Notes under the pieces: generated by a model
The model's database searches: none
What the model was told of the DNA's origin: nothing
What the model saw: only the letters and a program-made list of their open reading frames with translations
Shown here: piece by piece, positions 13,516-17,264 of the stretch
Position numbering within the stretch: position 1 is the stretch's first letter
How the letters are laid out: every line of letters starts with the position of its first letter
Position numbers and translations under genes: made by a program
Assembly: GCA_044870295.1 (NCBI GenBank)
Contig: JBIOYQ010000123.1
Coordinates: 1 to 17,264 of the forward strand
Direction: 5' to 3'
Length of the DNA stretch: 17,264 nt
Origin: AC-52 sp044870295
GTDB taxonomy: Bacteria; Actinomycetota; UBA4738

Positions 13516-14591
13516 CGGCGTCGCCGGAACATCCTCGGTCGCCATGCGCGAAGTGAGCGATCGGAGGACCACATGGCGTATGGAGCCATGGTCAGTCCGG
13601 CCATGGCGATCAGCACGGCGTCGTAGTTGACCCGCCACCCTGCGAAGTCGACCCACGCCTGCTCGCGGTCGGCCTTGAGTGGCACGCCCGCGGTGGCCAG
13701 GCGCTCGCACACCGCGTCGTATTCGTTCCGGCCGATGGCGATCGGATCCGTCTGCTGAGGGTGTGGGTCGTACGGGACGCCGAAGAAGTCCGCGATCCGG
13801 CGGAGGGCCAGGTAGCCCGCGCGGATACAGAACTCGGCCTGGACGTTGCGAGGCGCGTCCACCGTCGACGCGATGAGCGAGGCCCCGTCCAGCACCGCGC
13901 CGGCCGCCGTCACCCACGAATGGTCGGGCTGCGGCGAGCGGAAGAACACCAGGGCCGGGAAGGACGTGTGGCTCTCCTCGATCTCCTCGAACCACGCCTC
14001 CCATCGCAGCCACACTTCCTCGAGCCGGTCGATGCGCCCCAGGATCCAGTAGCGCTCGATCATCTCGACCCCGGAAGGAGGCGATCCGGCCCGGACCTCG
14101 AGGTCCGTGACGGCGATCTCGCGTCGCGAGAAGGCGCCGTAGATCGTCGGGAGGTACGTGATCAGCATGGCCAGCATGACCAGGCCGACGCCGGCCTCGG
14201 TGAACGCCAGCACGGTGCTGGGCAGGTCGCCCGGGTGGGCGAATCCCAGCGTCAGGACCGACGATCCCGACAGGATGAAGGCGTCGCGGAGGGAACGACC
14301 GCTCAGCCCCCAGAACATGCCGGTGTACCCGGTGAGGATCAGGGTCACCCAGACGGCCAGCAGCACCAGGAGGGCCACCGGCGCGTACACGGCCAGAACC
14401 CGGTCGCGCCGCTCGTAGCTGGCCCACGGCCCTGCCCACAGTCGGAAGATCGTTCGCGTCTGCAGGAAAACCAGCCGGGTCAGCTTGGAGGGAACCCCTC
14501 GCGGCAGGATCACGGTGCGGACGGCCGACCCGATGGTCGCGTAGACCACGACCGCGCCCACTACGAAGGCGATCACGCGCACCGCGACCAT
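13494..14591 (-). CDS. Potassium-channel-like membrane protein (TM-pore-TM)
   Basis: From the ATG at 14591 the protein has 365 residues. A first hydrophobic helix spans about 3-20. A second spans 64-91 (VLAVYAPVALLVLLAVWVTL part), followed by a pore-helix-like segment and filter-like TLGFAHPGD at 114-122, then a third helix at 124-149. That TM-pore-TM layout with T-x-G-F matches two-helix ion channels (Ion_trans_2 type), where the filter is normally T-V-G-Y/F-G. The cytosolic C-terminus (150-365) is soluble, Trp/Glu-rich at 186-207 (EEVWLRWEAWFEEIEES), and has no RCK/TrkA_N nucleotide-binding loop that I can see. The frame is open upstream to 14840, but TATCAT ends seven bases before the ATG at 14591 and the upstream part is low-complexity Arg/Ser/Pro shadow. 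The ion is uncertain. Confidence 0.75.
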   Translation of the reverse strand: MVAVRVIAFVVGAVVVYATIGSAVRTVILPRGVPSKLTRLVFLQTRTIFRLWAGPWASYERRDRVLAVYAPVALLVLLAVWVTLILTGYTGMFWGLSGRSLRDAFILSGSSVLTLGFAHPGDLPSTVLAFTEAGVGLVMLAMLITYLPTIYGAFSRREIAVTDLEVRAGSPPSGVEMIERYWILGRIDRLEEVWLRWEAWFEEIEESHTSFPALVFFRSPQPDHSWVTAAGAVLDGASLIASTVDAPRNVQAEFCIRAGYLALRRIADFFGVPYDPHPQQTDPIAIGRNEYDAVCERLATAGVPLKADREQAWVDFAGWRVNYDAVLIAMAGLTMAPYAMWSSDRSLRAWRPRMFRRRRQVASER

Positions 14592-14598
14592 CGTCCGG

Positions 14599-14624
14599 AT
14601 GATAGTGGCGCCCGCGGCTAGACT
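14599..14624. promoter_or_regulatory. Back-to-back leaderless-type promoters of the channel-like and FAH genes
   Basis: The start codons are 43 bases apart. On the minus strand TATCAT (14604-14599) ends seven bases before the ATG at 14591. On the plus strand TAGACT (14619-14624) ends ten bases before the ATG at 14635. Neither gene has a Shine-Dalgarno sequence. The two polymerase footprints would overlap, so transcription of the two genes may be mutually exclusive. Confidence 0.5.
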
Positions 14625-14634
14625 CCGCACCGGC

Positions 14635-15567
14635 ATGCGGTGGGCGACGTTCACGGATCGGGACGGGGGCGAGCGTGTGGGGCTCGTCCGCGATGGAGAG
14701 GTCCGGGCCCTCGGGCCTGGCGTCCGGCTCCTCGATCTGCTCGGTGACGATGGCGGGCGCATGGCCGAAGCGGCAGAACGGGCCAGTCGCGAGCCGGCGG
14801 ACGTGCACGACCTCGCCTCCGTCCGGCTTCGCGCTCCCATCCCCGAACCGCCGTCCGTCCGCGACTTCTACGCCTTCGAACAGCACGTCCGGACGGCACG
14901 GCAGCGGCGAGGCCTCGAGATGGAGCCGGATTGGTACGAGCTTCCCGTCTTCTACTTCACGAATCCGGCCGCGATCCTCGGGCCGGGCGACGACGTGGCC
15001 ATCCCACCCGGCTCGTCGCAGTTGGACTTCGAGCTGGAGGTGGCAGCGGTCGTTGGGAAGGGAGGATCGGATCTCGATCCCGAGGAGGCGGAGCGGCACA
15101 TCGTCGGCTTCATCGTCATGAACGACTGGAGCGCACGCGACCTGCAGCGGCGCGAGATGAAGCTGTCGCTCGGACCGGCCAAGGGGAAGGACTTCGCCAC
15201 CAGCCTTGGTCCGTTCCTGGTGACGCCCGACGAGATCGAGTCCGACCGGAAGGATCGCGCGTACGATCTGGCGATGACGGCGTCCGTGAACGGGGTCGAG
15301 TACTCGCGGGCCTCGCTGGCGGACCTCTACTGGAGCTTCGGAGAGATGCTCGCGTACGCCTCCCGTGGGACGCGACTGGTGCCGGGCGACGTGATCGGGT
15401 CGGGGACGTGCGGGACCGGGTGCATCCTGGAGCTGTCGCTGGTGCACGGCGAAGAGGCCTACCCGTGGCTGCGGCCCGGCGACGAGGTGGTCCTCGAAGT
15501 GGAGGGCCTGGGGCGCCTGGCCAACCGGGTCGTCGAAGGTCCGCCCCTCAAGCCGTTGCGGCCGTGA
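14635..15567 (+). CDS. Fumarylacetoacetate hydrolase (FAH) family protein
   Basis: The 310-residue enzyme belongs to the FAH superfamily, which cleaves C-C bonds in beta-diketo acids such as fumarylacetoacetate, fumarylpyruvate or acylpyruvates. An N-terminal subdomain (1-70) precedes the catalytic domain. Readable marks are RDFYAFEQHV (76-85), where D77 and H84 correspond to the metal-binding Asp and general-base His of true FAH; FELEVAAVVG (132-141) with metal ligands E133 and E135; IVMNDWSARDLQ (160-171) with D164; GPAKGKDFATSLGPFLV (180-196); and GSGTCGTGCILEL (255-267) for the oxyanion region. The ATG at 14635 (MRWATF) is preferred over 14599 for family fit and the TAGACT box. It is coupled by GTGA overlap to a DinB-fold gene. 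Substrate is not determined; no dioxygenase gene is nearby. Confidence 0.9.
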   Translation: MRWATFTDRDGGERVGLVRDGEVRALGPGVRLLDLLGDDGGRMAEAAERASREPADVHDLASVRLRAPIPEPPSVRDFYAFEQHVRTARQRRGLEMEPDWYELPVFYFTNPAAILGPGDDVAIPPGSSQLDFELEVAAVVGKGGSDLDPEEAERHIVGFIVMNDWSARDLQRREMKLSLGPAKGKDFATSLGPFLVTPDEIESDRKDRAYDLAMTASVNGVEYSRASLADLYWSFGEMLAYASRGTRLVPGDVIGSGTCGTGCILELSLVHGEEAYPWLRPGDEVVLEVEGLGRLANRVVEGPPLKPLRP

Positions 15568-16070
15568 CCCAGATGCGATCGCCTGCCGATTCGTTGCTGC
15601 TCCGCGTCCAGTACGTGGCCGTGCGGCTGGAGGAGCACGCTCGGTCAGCCCCCGCTGCCGGCCTGACCGAGCCGGACGAGCCCTCGAAGGAGCAATGGGA
15701 GAGGGGTCAGGTGTGGGCGCACCTGGCGGAGTTCATCCCGTACTGGATCGGGCAAGCACGTCTGGTGCTGGCCGGCACGGGCTCGGCGCCGGTTCCCTTC
15801 GGAAGGGTCAAGACGGACGAGGGCCGGGTCGGGGCGATCGAGCGCGATCGCTCGGTTCCGGTCGACGAGCTGTGGTCGCGCATGCGTTCGCAGATGGCGG
15901 ACCTGTGGAACTTCCTCGACGACCTGTCGCCGGAGGACTGGGTGAAGCGAGGCGTCCATCCGACGCTCGGGGAGATGGACGTCGCGGGTCTCATGGAGCG
16001 GTTCGTCGTGGGGCATCTCGAGGAACATGCGGCCCAGCTCGACGGGCTGGTCGCCACACAAGCGGGTTAG
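15564..16070 (+). CDS. DinB-superfamily (four-helix, metal-binding) protein
   Basis: The protein has 168 residues from the GTG at 15564, or 165 from the ATG at 15573. The GTG overlaps the FAH stop (GTGA), the same junction type used twice in the hpn operon, so I prefer it; no ribosome binding site decides. It is predicted all-helical, with DinB-type metal-site histidines H53 (VWAHLAEF), H151 and H155 (GHLEEHAAQL). This superfamily includes damage-inducible proteins, bacillithiol transferases (BstA) and the mycothiol-dependent maleylpyruvate isomerase N-terminal domain. Its coupling to an FAH-family enzyme suggests a thiol-dependent cis-trans isomerase for the maleyl form of the FAH substrate; this is inference. 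It ends four bases from the convergent aminotransferase gene. Confidence 0.82.
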   Translation: MTQMRSPADSLLLRVQYVAVRLEEHARSAPAAGLTEPDEPSKEQWERGQVWAHLAEFIPYWIGQARLVLAGTGSAPVPFGRVKTDEGRVGAIERDRSVPVDELWSRMRSQMADLWNFLDDLSPEDWVKRGVHPTLGEMDVAGLMERFVVGHLEEHAAQLDGLVATQAG

Positions 16071-16074
16071 GAAT

Positions 16075-17250
16075 TCAGTTCCTCAAAAACCCTCCGAGCG
16101 CTTGAGCCAGGCGTTCGTACTCGGCCGGTGCGTTGTAGACCTGGGCTGACAGACGAACGAAGCCCCGGTCCCGCCATGGAAACGCGGCGACCTCGATGCG
16201 ATGGTCCGCGGCCATCTGGCGCGACAGGGCTCTCCCTTCGTCCACAGTGGTCACCACTCCGTCGGGCAAGGGGATGAGGGCCATGGCCTCGAACAACCCA
16301 TCCTTCTCCGACCAATCAGCCGAAACGCCGATGGCGTCTCGGACGATCCGCGCGCCCAGCCTGGCCAGCTCCCGGTTGTGGCGGCGAACCCGCTCCCACC
16401 CAAGGTCGCCCATGAAGGAGAGCGCCTCGGACACGCACAGGTAGGCGGTGTAGTCGGTGGTCCCCAGCCAGCTGTAGGAGGGGACGAACCCCTTCGGCGA
16501 CTCCCAGGAGGTCACGAGCGGCGCCATCCGGTCGCGGTGCTCCTCGGCGGCGAAGAAGCCGGCCGCGCCGCGAGGCGCACAGCACCACTTGTGGAAGTTC
16601 CCGGTCCAGAAGTCGGGAGCCATGGTGCCCAGGTCCACGTCGATCATCCCGGGCACGTGCGCCCCGTCCACTAGGGACAGCACCCTGCGGTCGCGAAGCT
16701 CGGAGACGATGTCCGCGATGGGGAAGACCAACGCCGTGGGCGACGCGATGTGCTCGACCAGGGCCAGCTTGGTCCGAGGCGTGACGCCGGAGAGCACGGA
16801 CGCCGTCAGTTCTTCGGGACCGTCCGTCGGGAGCGGGACCGGATTGACCACGACCGTCGCGCCCGTCGATTCGGCCATGCGCTCGGCCGTCAGGCGGAGC
16901 GCGCCGTAGACGTGGTCGCTGAGCAGCACCTCGTCCCCGGGACCGAGGTCGAGGCGAGCCAGGACGGTGTTCACCGCCGTCGTCACGTTCGGCAGGAACA
17001 CGAACCCGTCGGGATCGGCCCGCACGAACTCGGCTGCCTCCAGTCGAGCCCGCTCCAGCGCGTCCGGCAGGAACCACCAGAAGAACCCGGTCGGATCCGT
17101 TTCGGTCTGCTCGCGCAGACGGTCCTGCTCGCGCTGCACCTGCGTCGGCACGGCTCCGAACGAGCCGTGGTTCAGATGGGCGACCGCCGGATCGATCGGC
17201 CAGCGGGCTCGGACCTCGGCCCAGTCGGGCCCCCACAGCTCGTTGTCCAC
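16075..17250 (-). CDS. Class V aminotransferase (isopenicillin-N-epimerase-like); start possibly outside window
   Basis: A PLP-dependent fold type I enzyme of 391 residues, full length for the cysteine desulfurase / isopenicillin N epimerase-like branch. Visible are the N-terminal HLNHGSFGAVP (25-35), FLPNVTTAVN (85-94, phosphate-binding), SLVDGAHVPG (192-201) with D195 contacting the pyridine nitrogen, GNFHKWCCAPRG (217-228) with PLP lysine K221, and FVRLSAQVYN (364-373) with the carboxylate-binding R366. Two cysteines directly after K221-W are as in several epimerase-like proteins. I use the GTG at 17250, but the frame remains open to the right edge, so an upstream start cannot be excluded. 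Reaction unknown: epimerase, desulfurase, lyase or transaminase. No sulfur-mobilisation or beta-lactam genes are nearby. The operon, if any, lies to the right. Confidence 0.9.
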   Translation of the reverse strand: MDNELWGPDWAEVRARWPIDPAVAHLNHGSFGAVPTQVQREQDRLREQTETDPTGFFWWFLPDALERARLEAAEFVRADPDGFVFLPNVTTAVNTVLARLDLGPGDEVLLSDHVYGALRLTAERMAESTGATVVVNPVPLPTDGPEELTASVLSGVTPRTKLALVEHIASPTALVFPIADIVSELRDRRVLSLVDGAHVPGMIDVDLGTMAPDFWTGNFHKWCCAPRGAAGFFAAEEHRDRMAPLVTSWESPKGFVPSYSWLGTTDYTAYLCVSEALSFMGDLGWERVRRHNRELARLGARIVRDAIGVSADWSEKDGLFEAMALIPLPDGVVTTVDEGRALSRQMAADHRIEVAAFPWRDRGFVRLSAQVYNAPAEYERLAQALGGFLRN

Positions 17251-17264
17251 GGGCCCGAACCGTA

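Noticed and set aside
12892..15447. Very long minus-strand open frame (851 codons)
   Set aside because: It runs antisense to the Asp-box and FAH genes and alongside the channel gene in another frame; the translation is Arg/Gly/Pro/His-rich with no domain. High GC leaves such frames open by chance.
1..17264. tRNA/rRNA genes, CRISPR arrays, insertion sequences, phage or conjugation genes
   Set aside because: Looked for repeats, transposase-type or integrase-type translations and tRNA-like arms in the gaps; the gaps are too short and none was found.

Overview
This is a very GC-rich (roughly 70% by eye), tightly packed bacterial chromosome segment with 16 protein genes and no RNA genes, insertion sequences, CRISPR arrays or phage genes that I can see. 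Several features suggest a member of the Actinomycetota or a similar high-GC lineage: many GTG/TTG starts, TAnnnT -10 boxes lying 6-9 bases before start codons (leaderless-type starts), the HpnCDE squalene route, and a DinB-fold protein paired with a fumarylacetoacetate-hydrolase-family enzyme. No ribosomal or marker gene is present, so the phylum is an inference.

Left part (1-4433, all on the minus strand): a regulator gene (3612-4433), then yjbQ, hpnC, hpnD and hpnE. These last four genes are joined by 4-base start/stop overlaps (ATGA, GTGA, GTGA). HpnD, HpnC and HpnE make squalene from farnesyl diphosphate for hopanoids; hpnE runs off the left edge. The regulator is an unusual fusion of a MerR-type DNA-binding domain to a complete TetR-type regulator. 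A TGTCA-N6-TGACA inverted repeat sits just upstream of the predicted yjbQ-hpn promoter and is a candidate operator.

Middle part (4484-8673): a DegV fatty-acid-binding protein (+) meets a MOSC-domain protein (-) tail to tail with overlapping stop codons. Divergent from the MOSC gene is a three-gene plus-strand operon: an ornithine cyclodeaminase/mu-crystallin family protein lacking the cyclodeaminase aspartate, a threonine-dehydratase-type PLP enzyme, and an aldo/keto reductase. Together they look like an uncharacterised amino-acid or imino-acid pathway.

Right-centre part (8681-13515): on the minus strand, a secreted SGNH hydrolase, an MFS exporter and a remarkable membrane protein with a cytosolic JAMM/MPN metalloprotease-like domain, one transmembrane helix, a coiled coil and an extracytoplasmic LysM domain. 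Divergent from the latter is a secreted Asp-box (sialidase-fold) protein rich in closely spaced cysteine pairs. The 181-base gap between them carries a perfect hairpin/inverted repeat next to the JAMM-LysM promoter.

Right part (13494-17264): a two-helix pore protein resembling a K+ channel with an atypical filter sequence (-), divergent from an FAH-family hydrolase coupled to a DinB-fold protein (+), then a class V aminotransferase of the isopenicillin-N-epimerase-like group (-) reaching the right edge.

The most interesting candidate for an undescribed system is the JAMM-TM-coiled coil-LysM protein, which would connect a cytosolic isopeptidase-like domain to the cell wall. Its apparent loss of the catalytic glutamate while keeping the zinc motif adds to this. 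Next come the MerR-TetR fusion regulator with its putative hopanoid-operon operator, and the FAH/DinB pair.
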